A DNA stretch of 64,000 nucleotides. Source: DATBSK01 sp964532485. GTDB lineage: Bacteria; Actinomycetota; Acidimicrobiia; IMCC26256; PALSA-555. Below, piece by piece: positions 23,450-32,160 of this stretch (within the stretch, counting starts at the first letter, position 1; the number at the start of each line of letters is the position of its first letter). A model generated the notes under the pieces. That model was not told the DNA's origin. It made no database searches and worked only from the letters and a program-made list of their open reading frames with translations. Both the position numbers and the translations under genes were made by a program. Where the stretch lies: NCBI GenBank assembly GCA_964532485.1, contig CAZHKE010000002.1, positions 62,001-126,000 on the forward strand, in the 5' to 3' direction.

Positions 23450-24668
23450 CCGGCGTGAACGTCATGGGGAGCGCCTCGTAGCCACAGGCGAACGCCGACG
23501 GCAGCCGGCGGGGCTCGACGGCGTCGACGAGCTCGAGGTCGGGGAGCCGGCGCGCGATCTCCTCGAACATCACTCGGATCTCGAGCCGGGCGAGCGACGC
23601 GCCGAGGCAGAAGTGCGTGCCGAACCCGAACGCGACGTGGTGGTTGTGCTCGCGCGCCAGATCGAGCGTGTCGGGATCGGCGAACACCCGCTCGTCACGG
23701 TTCGCCGACCCGTACATCAGCAGGATCTCGTCGCCCGCACGGATGGTCTGGCCGTGGAGCTCGTGGTCCTCGGTCGCGGTCCGCCGCATGTTCAGGATCG
23801 GCGTGACCCAGCGGATCAGCTCCTCGACGCCGGTGCGGCCGAGGATCGCCGGGTCGGCGACGAGCGCAGCGCGCTGGTCAGGGTGACGGGCGAGCTCGAG
23901 GCACATCGTGCCGATGACCGTGCGCGTCGTCTCGGCCCCGCCGTCGAGGAGCAGCAGCGCCTCGTGCACGACCTCGTCGTCGTTCATGGCGCGCACCGTG
24001 CCGTCGGGGAGCTCGAGCTCCGAGTGCGCCCACACCGAGAACAGGTCGTCGCGAGGCTCGGCGCGTCGTTGGGCGAGCACCTCCAGCGCCGCGGACGCGA
24101 ACTCGAACACCGCGTTGATCGTCGCCTCGCTCGGCTCGTGGACCGCGCCGCCGACGTCGTACTGGCCGCCGGAGAGCATCGTGACCTCCGACCACTCACG
24201 GCACCTGTCGGCGTGCGAGACGTCGAAGCCGAGCATCTCGCAGATGACGCGTGCGGGAAGCGGCGCGGCGAGATCGGCGACGACCTCGCACTGGCCCGCC
24301 GGCGAGATCGCGTCGATCAGGTCGGTCACGACGCGCCGAACGTGGTCTTCGTGCTGCTTGACCGAGCGCGGCGTGAACCGACGAGCGACGAGACGCCGCT
24401 TGCTCTGGTGCAGCGGATCGTCGTTGTTGATCATCGAGACGTCGCCGACGATGCGCGGTCGTGAGCCGAGCGCCGATGTGTAGCGCGCGGTGTCCTTCTC
24501 GACCTCGACGACGTCGTCGTGGCGGCTGATGCCCCAGAGCCGGTGCACGGGATCCCAGTAGGCCGGGGCGTCGTCGCGCAGGCGCCGGTAGACGGGGAGC
24601 GGATCACCCGCGTAGAGGTCGCCGTCGAGGAGGTTCACGTCGAGGAGGTTCACGTCGGGCGTCGCCAT
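23442..24668 (-). CDS. cytochrome P450
   Basis: 408 residues from ATG 24668. I-helix DGGAETTRTVIGTM near residue 245, ExxR in VEELIRWVTP, and the haem loop FGFGTHFCLGASLARLEIR near 350-368. It is a second P450 class, with G-A-E-T-T instead of G-N-E-T-T, distinct from the one at 20790. A 15-bp tandem duplication at the very start of the gene gives a repeated NLLDV. It is divergent from the endonuclease-fold gene. The substrate is unknown. Confidence 0.92.
   Translation of the reverse strand: MATPDVNLLDVNLLDGDLYAGDPLPVYRRLRDDAPAYWDPVHRLWGISRHDDVVEVEKDTARYTSALGSRPRIVGDVSMINNDDPLHQSKRRLVARRFTPRSVKQHEDHVRRVVTDLIDAISPAGQCEVVADLAAPLPARVICEMLGFDVSHADRCREWSEVTMLSGGQYDVGGAVHEPSEATINAVFEFASAALEVLAQRRAEPRDDLFSVWAHSELELPDGTVRAMNDDEVVHEALLLLDGGAETTRTVIGTMCLELARHPDQRAALVADPAILGRTGVEELIRWVTPILNMRRTATEDHELHGQTIRAGDEILLMYGSANRDERVFADPDTLDLAREHNHHVAFGFGTHFCLGASLARLEIRVMFEEIARRLPDLELVDAVEPRRLPSAFACGYEALPMTFTPGG
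24624..24653 (-). repeat. 15-bp perfect tandem duplication at the P450 N-terminus
   Basis: GTCGAGGAGGTTCAC (plus strand) occurs twice, at 24624-24638 and 24639-24653. The frame is kept and a five-residue motif is duplicated near residue 10 of the P450. Confidence 0.9.
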
Positions 24669-24792
24669 GCCGGCGCGGGAGGGTAGGGCACGACACGCCT
24701 CGCCGGTAGTCGCCGCCGGTAGTCTCCGGCGGGCCATGAGCCTTCCGTCTGTCACCGCCGGCTGGGTCCCGCCCCCGCGAGTGGAGACCACG

Positions 24793-25587
24793 ATGCGGGT
24801 CGTGACCTGGAACCTCTGGTGGCGCTTCGGGCCGTGGGAGGCGCGCCAGCCGGCCATCCTCGAGACGCTGCGGCGGGTCGACGCCGACATCATCTGCCTG
24901 CAGGAGGTCTGGGAGACCCGTGGCGGGGAGTCGCAGCCGCGTGCCCTCGCCGAGGCGTTGGGCTACCAGTTCACCGCCGTCGCCGGGCTCGGCCTCGACA
25001 TGGCCGAGGAGAGCTTCGGCAACGCGATCCTCTCGCGCTGGCCCATCCCCGATGGCGACGCGCGGGGCCTGCCCGCGCCCGAGGGTCTCGAGGAGCTGCG
25101 CAGCGTCGTGCGCGCCGATGTCGAAGGCCCCCGCGGTCCGTTCCAGGTCTTCTGCACGCATCTCAACTGGCGGCTCGACCAGAGCCACGTGCGCCAGATG
25201 CAGGTGGGCGCGCTCTGCGACTTCGTCATGGCGACGGCCGGCGAGCGCACGTATCCGCCGATCCTGTGCGGCGACTTCAACGCGGAGCCGGAGGCAGACG
25301 AGATCCGCTGTCTGACGGGGTACGCGTCGGCGCCGGTCGAGAAGCTGGTGTTCCTCGACGCGTGGCGCGTCGCCGGAGACGCGGGGCCTGGCTGGACCTG
25401 GTCGCGGCGCAACCCCTTCACGGCGGCCGACCCGGAGCCCGACCGCCGCATCGACTACGTGTTCGCCGGATACCCGGGCGAAGGGGCGCGGGGCGAGATC
25501 CTGTCGGCGCGCCTCGAGGGCGTGGAGCCGGTCGACGGCGTGCATCCATCCGACCACTACGCCGTGAGCGCGGAGATCCGGTACTGA
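24793..25587 (+). CDS. endonuclease/exonuclease/phosphatase-family hydrolase
   Basis: 264 residues from ATG 24793, which is preceded by GGAGA; ATG 24736 in the same frame is an alternative. EEP motifs: VVTWNLWW at the start, IICLQEVWE, the HLNW strand, CGDFNAEPEADE near 160, and HPSDHYAVSAEI at the end. The fold cleaves phosphodiesters in DNA, RNA, phospholipids or nucleotides; the specific substrate is not evident. The PPK2 gene starts on the last base of its stop codon, so the two are co-translated. Confidence 0.88.
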   Translation: MRVVTWNLWWRFGPWEARQPAILETLRRVDADIICLQEVWETRGGESQPRALAEALGYQFTAVAGLGLDMAEESFGNAILSRWPIPDGDARGLPAPEGLEELRSVVRADVEGPRGPFQVFCTHLNWRLDQSHVRQMQVGALCDFVMATAGERTYPPILCGDFNAEPEADEIRCLTGYASAPVEKLVFLDAWRVAGDAGPGWTWSRRNPFTAADPEPDRRIDYVFAGYPGEGARGEILSARLEGVEPVDGVHPSDHYAVSAEIRY

Positions 25588-26420
25588 TGGGCGAGCGCGC
25601 GGCGCGCGCGACGGGGCTCGTCGCCGACCTGCGGGTTCGACCCGGCACGAAGGCCCGGCTGTCCGAGCGCGCGACCGACACGAAGGCGGGGGTGGCGAAC
25701 AAGGCCGCGGCGGCCGAGGTCATCGCCGACCTGCTGGTGCGCCTCGACTCGTTCCACGACAGACTCTGGGCGGAGGCCGAGCGCTCGGTGCTCCTCGTCC
25801 TCCAGGGCATGGACACCGCCGGCAAGGACGGCGCGATCCGCAAGGTCCTGACGGGGCTGAACCCCCAGGGGTGCCACGTCGCGAGCTTCAAGGCGCCGAG
25901 CGACGGTGAGCTGGCTCACGACTACCTCTGGCGCGTGCACGCCGAGTGCCCGACGCGGGGCAAGATCGGCGTGTTCAACCGCTCGCACTACGAAGACGTC
26001 GTCGCCGCCCGGCTCGTCGGCGCCGTCACGCCGAAGCAGTGTCGCCTGCGGTTCCGGCACATCACGGAGTTCGAGCGGATGCTGACCGACGAGGGGACGA
26101 CCCTCGTCAAGGTCTTTCTGCACATCTCGAAGGGCGAGCAGCGAGAGCGCCTCCAGGCGCGCGTCGACGACCCGGCGAAGCGATGGAAGTTCCACGAGGC
26201 CGACCTCGAGGTGCGCGGGCAGTGGGACGAATACGCCGCCGCGTACGAGACCGCGCTCACCGAGACGTCGACCGAGCACGCCCCCTGGCACGTCGTGCCG
26301 GCCGACCGCAAGTGGGCGCGCGACGCCGCGGTCGCCGCGCTGCTCGTCGACACGCTGGAGCGCCTCGATCCGAAGATCCCAGACGAGGATCCGGGTCTGG
26401 AGGGACTGCGAATCGAGTGA
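25587..26420 (+). CDS. polyphosphate kinase 2 (PPK2) family protein
   Basis: 277 residues from ATG 25587 (TGATG overlap). Walker A-like LQGMDTAGKDGAIRKVLTGLNPQGCHVASFKAPS, Walker B-like FNRSHYEDVVAARLVG and the lid region with RDDPAKRWKFHEADL-type sequence all match one-domain PPK2 enzymes. These transfer phosphate between polyphosphate and nucleotides (mostly NDP to NTP). The length fits PPK2 class I/III. The class-specific residue after Walker A cannot be judged safely by eye. It may replenish nucleotides during stress. Confidence 0.92.
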   Translation: MGERAARATGLVADLRVRPGTKARLSERATDTKAGVANKAAAAEVIADLLVRLDSFHDRLWAEAERSVLLVLQGMDTAGKDGAIRKVLTGLNPQGCHVASFKAPSDGELAHDYLWRVHAECPTRGKIGVFNRSHYEDVVAARLVGAVTPKQCRLRFRHITEFERMLTDEGTTLVKVFLHISKGEQRERLQARVDDPAKRWKFHEADLEVRGQWDEYAAAYETALTETSTEHAPWHVVPADRKWARDAAVAALLVDTLERLDPKIPDEDPGLEGLRIE

Positions 26421-26512
26421 GCCGGTGTGGCCGGAGGCGCTGATGGTGCCCGTAGGGGGCACGCGCGACCGACTGGCCGCAGGGGTGCCGCGTCGGCCAC
26501 AATGGACGTTCC

Positions 26513-27166
26513 ATGGCTGTGGAGTCCCGCGATTCCGTCTCCTTGAAGCCGGCCGAGCTCGACGAGCTGGGTCAGCTCGTCCAGGCGGTCGGACTCCCGC
26601 TCGACGACCAGCAGCTCGACACCGCGGTCGAGCACTTCCCGCTCATCATCTTGGCGTCCGAGGACGACGAGGTGGGCGGCTTCGTGTTCGGCTCGCTCGA
26701 GCGCATCGGCGGCACCCCCTGCATCCTCTGGGGGCTCGGGGCCGTCAAGAAGGGCCGGTCGGCTCGCCCGACGCTCGAGGGCCTCGTCGGTGAGCTCTAC
26801 CGACGGGCCGCCATCTCGTTCCCCGACGAGGACGTCCTCGTCGCCGGACGCATCGCGCAGCCGGCCGCATACTCGCTCCTGAGCTCGCTCAGCGACGTGT
26901 GCCCCCGCCCGAAGTACAACCCCAACGGCGAGGAGCGGGCGTGGGGCCGCCGACTCGCCCGGCGGTTCGGCTGCGACAGCCGCTATGACGACCGCACGTT
27001 CAAGGTGAAGAAGGGCAAGGGCGCCGAGCCCGTCCTCGACACCCGCCACGTGAAGCTCGGTGGCAAGGCCGCCGTCGACCTCGTCGGCGTGCTCGACCCC
27101 GCCAAGGGCGAGGCCATGATCGCCTACGGCTGGGCCATGGCCGAGCATCTCGCCGACGGCATCTAG
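26513..27166 (+). CDS. protein of unknown function, possibly acyltransferase-like
   Basis: 217 residues. The first 60 residues contain PLIILASEDDEVGGFVFGSLERIGG, which resembles the first strands of a GNAT-type fold, and ILWGLGAVKKGRSA may be a binding loop. The C-terminal half has YNPNGEERAWGRRLARRFGC and a Lys-rich KVKKGKG stretch. I do not recognise the family, so no function is assigned. Its stop codon shares the palindrome CTAG (27163-27166) with the stop codon of the convergent DUF255 gene. Confidence 0.65.
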   Translation: MAVESRDSVSLKPAELDELGQLVQAVGLPLDDQQLDTAVEHFPLIILASEDDEVGGFVFGSLERIGGTPCILWGLGAVKKGRSARPTLEGLVGELYRRAAISFPDEDVLVAGRIAQPAAYSLLSSLSDVCPRPKYNPNGEERAWGRRLARRFGCDSRYDDRTFKVKKGKGAEPVLDTRHVKLGGKAAVDLVGVLDPAKGEAMIAYGWAMAEHLADGI

Positions 27167-29187
27167 GCGTCCAGCAGCGCCCGCAGGTCCTCCGGGGTCG
27201 TCACCGGGCGCTGGCAGGCGTAGCGCTCGCAGACGTACGCCGCAGGCCTCCCGTCGACCAGGGGCCGGTCGGCCAGCAGCGGTGACGCGTCGGCACCCTC
27301 GCCGGGTGCCGCGGTGAGCGTGACCGAATCGGGGAGGTACCGGCCGACGACCTCGCGACGCAGTGCCGCGGTCTCCGGCGCGTCCGGCGGCCCCACGATC
27401 GCGATCTCGACGGGTGGCGCGAGCCGGCGGTCGAGCGCTCCGAGCAGGTACGCGAACGCGGTCGGGTGCTGGCCCAGGAGCGGCGCCATCGCGCGCAGCC
27501 ACATGGCGGCCGGCTCCTCGTAGCGCGAGTCGCCGGTCAGCGCCGCGAGTCGGAGCAGCGCACTCGCCGCGAGCGAGTTCTCGGCCGGGGTGGCGTTGTC
27601 CTGGCTGTCCTTCGGGCGCACGATCAGCGACTCGGCGTCGCTCCCGGTCGTGAAGAACCCTCCGCGATCGGGGTCGGCGAACAGCCGGAGCATCTCGTCG
27701 GCGACGGCGCGGGCCTCGACGAGCCACTGCACGTCGTCGACCTCGGCCATCGTCAGCAGTGCTTCCACGAGCGCGGCGTAGTCCTCGGCGTAGGCGGGGA
27801 TCGCGGCGCGCCCGTCCTGCCAGGAGCGCAGCAGGCGACCATCGTCGGCGCGCAGCGCGTCGAGCAGGAAGCGGGCGTTCGTGCGGGCCGCGGCCATCCA
27901 GTCGTCACGGTCGAGCGCGGCGGCGGCTTCGGCGAGCGAGCGCAGGAACAGCGCGTTCCAGGCCAGCAGCACCTTGTCGTCGAGCCCCGGTCGCACGCGG
28001 GTGTCTCGCTCGGCGCGCAGCACGGACCGCGCGCGCTGGACGACGTCGGTCGGTTCCTCGGTGCGATCGACGACGTGCAGGATGTTGCCGGAGTAGGACG
28101 TGTGCGGGTCGGTGAAGTTCCCGTCGCGGGTCGCGCCGTAGTAGCGCACGACCGCGGGGGCGTCCCCGCCGAGCAAGGCGCCGAGCTCGTCGAGCGACCA
28201 GAGGTAGAACTTGCCCTCCACGCCCTCGGAGTCGGCGTCCTCGGCAGAGAAGAACCCGCCGGTGTCGTGACGCAGGTCGCGCAGCACGTAGGTGATCGTC
28301 TCCTCGACGATCCGGCGGTATCGCGCCTCGCCGGTCACCAGGTGCGCGTGCAGGTACGCGCCGGTCAGCAGCGCCTGGTCGTAGAGCATCTTCTCGAAGT
28401 GCGGCACGAGCCAGTAGTCGTCGACGGAGTACCGGTGGAACCCGCCACCGACCTGGTCGTACATGCCGCCCGCAGCCATCGCATCGAGGCTGACCGTCGC
28501 CATCTCGAGCGTCTGGTCGTCAGCCGCGCGCGCATGGCACCGGAGGAGGAAGTCGATCGTCATCGCCTGCGGGAACTTCGGCGCGCGACCGAAGCCGCCG
28601 AAGCGCGGGTCGAACTGCGTGCGGATCCGGGCGAGCGCGTCGTCGAGGATCTGGGGCGACGCCTCGACCTCGCCACCGCCGTCCAGGCTCGCGGCGCGCT
28701 CGATCGCGGTGGTGAGACGGCCGGCCGTGTCGAGGAGGTCGTCGCGGCGGTCACGCCATGCCTCGTCGACCGCGGCCATCACGCGCGGGAACCCCGGCAT
28801 GCCGGGCCGGTCGCGGCTGGGGTAGTAGGTCCCGCCGAAGAACGGCTGGCCTCCGGGCGTCAGGAACACGGTCATCGGCCAACCGCCCTGGCCGGTCATG
28901 GCCTGGACGGCCTGCATGTAGATCGCGTCGACGTCGGGCCGCTCCTCGCGATCGACCTTCACGTTGACGAACAGCCGGTTCATCACCTCGGCGATGGCGC
29001 CGTCCTCGAACGACTCGTGCGCCATGACGTGACACCAGTGGCACGACGAGTAGCCCACCGACAGCAGGATCGGCACGTCGCGCTCGCGCGCCGCCGCGAA
29101 CGCCTCGGTGCCCCACGGGTACCAGTCGACGGGGTTGTCGGCGTGCTGGCGAAGGTACGGGCTGGTCTGGCTGGCGAGCCGGTTCAC
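27163..29187 (-). CDS. DUF255 thioredoxin-domain protein (YyaL/SSP411-like)
   Basis: 674 residues from GTG 29187, giving the usual family N-terminus NRLASQTSPYLRQHADNPVDWYPWG; an ATG at 29292 would add 35 residues that look non-homologous. The thioredoxin-like domain (about 1-160) has SSCHWCHVM with a CxxC pair, and the rest is an alpha/alpha-barrel region with GGFFSAEDADSEGVEGKFY and NATPAENSLAA. Members are widespread, with a proposed but unproven role in disulfide or carbohydrate chemistry. The stop shares CTAG with the convergent upstream gene. Confidence 0.92.
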   Translation of the reverse strand: MNRLASQTSPYLRQHADNPVDWYPWGTEAFAAARERDVPILLSVGYSSCHWCHVMAHESFEDGAIAEVMNRLFVNVKVDREERPDVDAIYMQAVQAMTGQGGWPMTVFLTPGGQPFFGGTYYPSRDRPGMPGFPRVMAAVDEAWRDRRDDLLDTAGRLTTAIERAASLDGGGEVEASPQILDDALARIRTQFDPRFGGFGRAPKFPQAMTIDFLLRCHARAADDQTLEMATVSLDAMAAGGMYDQVGGGFHRYSVDDYWLVPHFEKMLYDQALLTGAYLHAHLVTGEARYRRIVEETITYVLRDLRHDTGGFFSAEDADSEGVEGKFYLWSLDELGALLGGDAPAVVRYYGATRDGNFTDPHTSYSGNILHVVDRTEEPTDVVQRARSVLRAERDTRVRPGLDDKVLLAWNALFLRSLAEAAAALDRDDWMAAARTNARFLLDALRADDGRLLRSWQDGRAAIPAYAEDYAALVEALLTMAEVDDVQWLVEARAVADEMLRLFADPDRGGFFTTGSDAESLIVRPKDSQDNATPAENSLAASALLRLAALTGDSRYEEPAAMWLRAMAPLLGQHPTAFAYLLGALDRRLAPPVEIAIVGPPDAPETAALRREVVGRYLPDSVTLTAAPGEGADASPLLADRPLVDGRPAAYVCERYACQRPVTTPEDLRALLDA

Positions 29188-29263
29188 GAGTCCACGCGCG
29201 TCACCGAGACGCAGCGGAGGCGTGGCCGGACGGCCGGGACGCCGGAGCGGAGTCGACCAGACA

Positions 29264-30892
29264 TCAAGGAGCGGGGACCGCGCTGGGGTCATGCGGGGGG
29301 AGGTTCGCCGTCGCGGTCTGCTTCGCCCACCGGTAGTCGGGCTTGCCCGACGGGGAGCGGACGATGGCGTCGACGAGCACGAGGTCGCGGGGCACCTTGT
29401 ACCCGGCGATGTGGTGGCGCAGGTGAGCAACCAGGTCGTCGAGCGTCGGCGTCGCACCCGGGCGCGGTTGCACGACCGAGACGACCCGCTCGCCCCAACG
29501 TTGATCGGGAACGCCGACGACCACGGCGTCGAACACCTCGTCGTGCGCCTTCAGCGCGCCCTCGACCTCCTCGGGGTAGACCTTCTCGCCGCCGGTGTTG
29601 ATCGAGACCGAGCCACGCCCGAGCACCGTGATCGTGCCGTCGTCCTCGATGCGGGCCGCGTCGCCGGGGATCGACCAGCGGACGCCGTCGACGACCGGGA
29701 ACGTCGCCGCCGACTTGTCGGGGTCCTTGTAGTACCCGACGGGGATGCGACCGCTGCGCGCCAGTTTGCCGACGACGCCGACGCCGGCCGGCTCGAGGTC
29801 GTCGTCGAGCACGGTGTTGTCGGGCCCCATCACGAAGCGCGGCTGTGCCGGGATCTCGCCGTCCTTGGTGGCGACCATCTGTCCCTGGCCGCCCGTCTCC
29901 GACGAGCCGATGCCGTCGATCACGAGCGTGCTCGGCAGGTGGGCCGCCAGCTGACGCTTGACCGCCGGCGACAGGATGGCGCCACCCGAGAGGAGCATCA
30001 CGAGGCTCGAGAGGTCGACCGAGGGGTCGAGGTGCTCGAGCGCCTCGACCAGCGGCCGCCCCATGGCATCGCCCACGATGACCAGGAACGTCACCCGCTC
30101 GGACGCCACGAGCTCCCACACGTGGACGGGATCGAGGCTGCGCTCGGCGTCGATCACCACCGCGCCGCCTTCGTAGAGCGTCAGGAACGCCATCCAGTGC
30201 GCGGTGCCGTGCATGAACGGGCACGCAGGCAGCGCGCGGCTCGTGCTCGCGCGCGCCCGGTCCACGATCTCCTCCGGTGAGGAGATCGGGTTGCCGATGC
30301 CGCCGCCGCCGAACGCGCCGAAGAAGATGTCCTCGTGGCGCCACATCACGCCCTTGGGCATCCCGGTGGTGCCGCCCGTGTAGAGGATGTACAGGTCGTC
30401 GGGGGAGCGGGGCCCGAAGTCGCGCGCCGGTGACGCGTCGGCGAGCCCGGCCTCGTAGTCGAGCGCGTCCAGAGGCGCGAGATCTTCACCGGTGCCGTCG
30501 TCGACCGAGAGATACGACGCGAGCACGGGCAGGCGATCGCGCACCGACGCGAGCTTCGGTGCGAACTCGCGATGGAAGACGATCGCCTTGGCGTCGCAGT
30601 TGTCGAGGAGATAGCTCAGCTCGTCCTCGACGTAGCGGTAGTTCACGTTGATCGGCACGGCACGGATCTTGAACGCGGCGAGCATGCCTTCGAGGTACTC
30701 GGTCCCGTTGTAGAGGTACAGCGCGACGTGGTCACCCGCGCCGATGCCGCGCCCGGCGAGCACGTGGGCGAGTCGGTTGGCGCGCTCGTCGGCCTGCGCG
30801 AACGTCAGCCGCCGATCGCCGCAGACCAGGGCCTCGTTGTCGGGAACCGCGTCGACGACGGCTTCCCAGAGATCAGCGAGGTTGTAGTCCAT
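29264..30892 (-). CDS. acyl-CoA synthetase (AMP-forming, FadD19-like)
   Basis: 542 residues. The adenylation P-loop LYTGGTTGMPKGVMWRHED is near residue 180; GIGSSETGGQG and the GDAARIEDDG and GRGSVSINTGGEKVYPEEVE motifs follow, and the catalytic Lys is in PSGKPDYRW near the end. The MWRHED and TGGTTGMPKGV form resembles the actinobacterial FadD19/FadD17 group that activates sterol side chains, but long-chain fatty acids are equally possible. The start sits 13 bases upstream of the secernin-like gene stop, so the two are probably co-transcribed. Confidence 0.93.
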   Translation of the reverse strand: MDYNLADLWEAVVDAVPDNEALVCGDRRLTFAQADERANRLAHVLAGRGIGAGDHVALYLYNGTEYLEGMLAAFKIRAVPINVNYRYVEDELSYLLDNCDAKAIVFHREFAPKLASVRDRLPVLASYLSVDDGTGEDLAPLDALDYEAGLADASPARDFGPRSPDDLYILYTGGTTGMPKGVMWRHEDIFFGAFGGGGIGNPISSPEEIVDRARASTSRALPACPFMHGTAHWMAFLTLYEGGAVVIDAERSLDPVHVWELVASERVTFLVIVGDAMGRPLVEALEHLDPSVDLSSLVMLLSGGAILSPAVKRQLAAHLPSTLVIDGIGSSETGGQGQMVATKDGEIPAQPRFVMGPDNTVLDDDLEPAGVGVVGKLARSGRIPVGYYKDPDKSAATFPVVDGVRWSIPGDAARIEDDGTITVLGRGSVSINTGGEKVYPEEVEGALKAHDEVFDAVVVGVPDQRWGERVVSVVQPRPGATPTLDDLVAHLRHHIAGYKVPRDLVLVDAIVRSPSGKPDYRWAKQTATANLPPHDPSAVPAP

Positions 30893-30904
30893 GGGCCCAG
30901 GGTG

Positions 30905-32101
30905 TCACACACCGAGCCGGTGCAGGGCGGCGTCGACGGCACCCCAGCTCTCGGCGACGGACGCGGCATGACACGGCAGGTCGGGCGCGTCTGCGTCGGC
31001 TCGCGCCCACAGATCGGCTTCCAGCGGGCCGAGGACTGCCCTGACCTCGGCGAGCTGGGCGCCGTCAGACTCGACTCGGTCGCGCAGGGCGGCGAACCGA
31101 TGCCACGTCGCGGGCTCGGCGAGTGGCGTGGCGACGTGGTGCGGGGGGAACGCGGGGACGAAGATGCTCGAGCACGGTGTGCCCAGCGCGAACCACGCCC
31201 GCGTCGGCGCCCCGGGGTCGGCGGGGAGCTCGGCGACCATCGACGACGTGGTCGTCTCGACGACGAGGCCGGGCGCATCGACGTGGAAGCACACCGTGAA
31301 GCCGTGCAGGTCCGCATCGACCCCGGTCGGCAGTGGTGAGAGCTCGTCGAGGTCGGCGCCCGGTGCGCCCCACGGGCCGTGGCCGTGGTCGCGCATCGTC
31401 GCCGCGAGGTCCGACGGACGCAACGCCGCGGCACCGGTGGCGACGCACGCACGCGTCGACGCGAGCCGGTCGTCGGCGGGCACCGTCGGGATCGCGGGAT
31501 CGCGCCACGTGTCGAAGTCGGCGCCGTCGGGCACGTCGTCCGACGTCCTGGTCAGGTCGCGACCGAGCGTGACGCGGTTCGAGATCGCCGCGCCGTCGTC
31601 CACGCGGCGGGCCGCCCACGTGCGGCCACTCGTCTCGAGCACCCAGGCGCCCTCCGGGTCCGCGACGAGGAACGACGACCAGTACGGGTCGTCCTTGTCC
31701 TCGGCGCAGCGGCCGCCCTGGCCGTGCTGCTCGAGGAGGTTGGTCATCACGTCGAGCGCGTCGCCGGCCGAGCGCCCGCGCTCGAGCCCGAGCCGCACCA
31801 GGTCCATGCCGATCAGCGCCGGCGGCGCGCCGAGGGGGTCGTCGACGGTGAAGATGCGCTCGTTACCGATCGCGACGCGGTGCTCGTTGACGCCGTGCTC
31901 GAGTCCCCACATCCAGTCCGGGCGCGAGCCGATCAGCGCGCACGCTCCGGCATCGTCGATCTCGATGTGGGTCGCGCGGAGGGTGCCCCCGGCGGGGCGC
32001 GCCGGATGCGCCTCCACGACCTGGACCTCGTCACGGGGCCGGTCGGAGCTCTTCGCGAACAGGGTCCGCCCCGCACCGGTCACGCACAGCGTGTCGCACA
32101 T
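30905..32101 (-). CDS. secernin-like N-terminal nucleophile hydrolase (peptidase C69/U34 type)
   Basis: 398 residues. The start is MCDTLCVTGAGRTLFAKSSDRP: Cys2 would be the nucleophile after removal of Met, the hallmark of secernin and C69 dipeptidases. GMDLVRLGLERGRSAGDAL and HVNE-type GLEHGVNEHRVAIGNE match the family. Bacterial members are predicted dipeptidases or amidohydrolases acting on unknown substrates. The 5' region is unusual: a perfect 43-bp inverted repeat lies at 32113-32155, directly upstream of the start codon. Confidence 0.88.
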   Translation of the reverse strand: MCDTLCVTGAGRTLFAKSSDRPRDEVQVVEAHPARPAGGTLRATHIEIDDAGACALIGSRPDWMWGLEHGVNEHRVAIGNERIFTVDDPLGAPPALIGMDLVRLGLERGRSAGDALDVMTNLLEQHGQGGRCAEDKDDPYWSSFLVADPEGAWVLETSGRTWAARRVDDGAAISNRVTLGRDLTRTSDDVPDGADFDTWRDPAIPTVPADDRLASTRACVATGAAALRPSDLAATMRDHGHGPWGAPGADLDELSPLPTGVDADLHGFTVCFHVDAPGLVVETTTSSMVAELPADPGAPTRAWFALGTPCSSIFVPAFPPHHVATPLAEPATWHRFAALRDRVESDGAQLAEVRAVLGPLEADLWARADADAPDLPCHAASVAESWGAVDAALHRLGV

Positions 32102-32112
32102 GCCCCTATCTT

Positions 32113-32155
32113 GATGCGTATCTCGAGGCCGCTATGCGGCCTCGAGATACGCATC
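32113..32155. repeat. perfect inverted repeat A (20-bp arms) at the secernin promoter
   Basis: Arms 32113-32132 and 32136-32155 are exact reverse complements around a three-base loop; each contains GATGCGTATCTCG or its complement. The repeat begins 11 bases upstream of the secernin-like ATG (minus strand), where a leaderless promoter would be contacted by RNA polymerase, and ends five bases from the stop of the upstream peptidase gene. A related repeat lies before hisD. Operator or intercistronic terminator are both possible. Confidence 0.85.
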
Positions 32156-32160
32156 GACGA

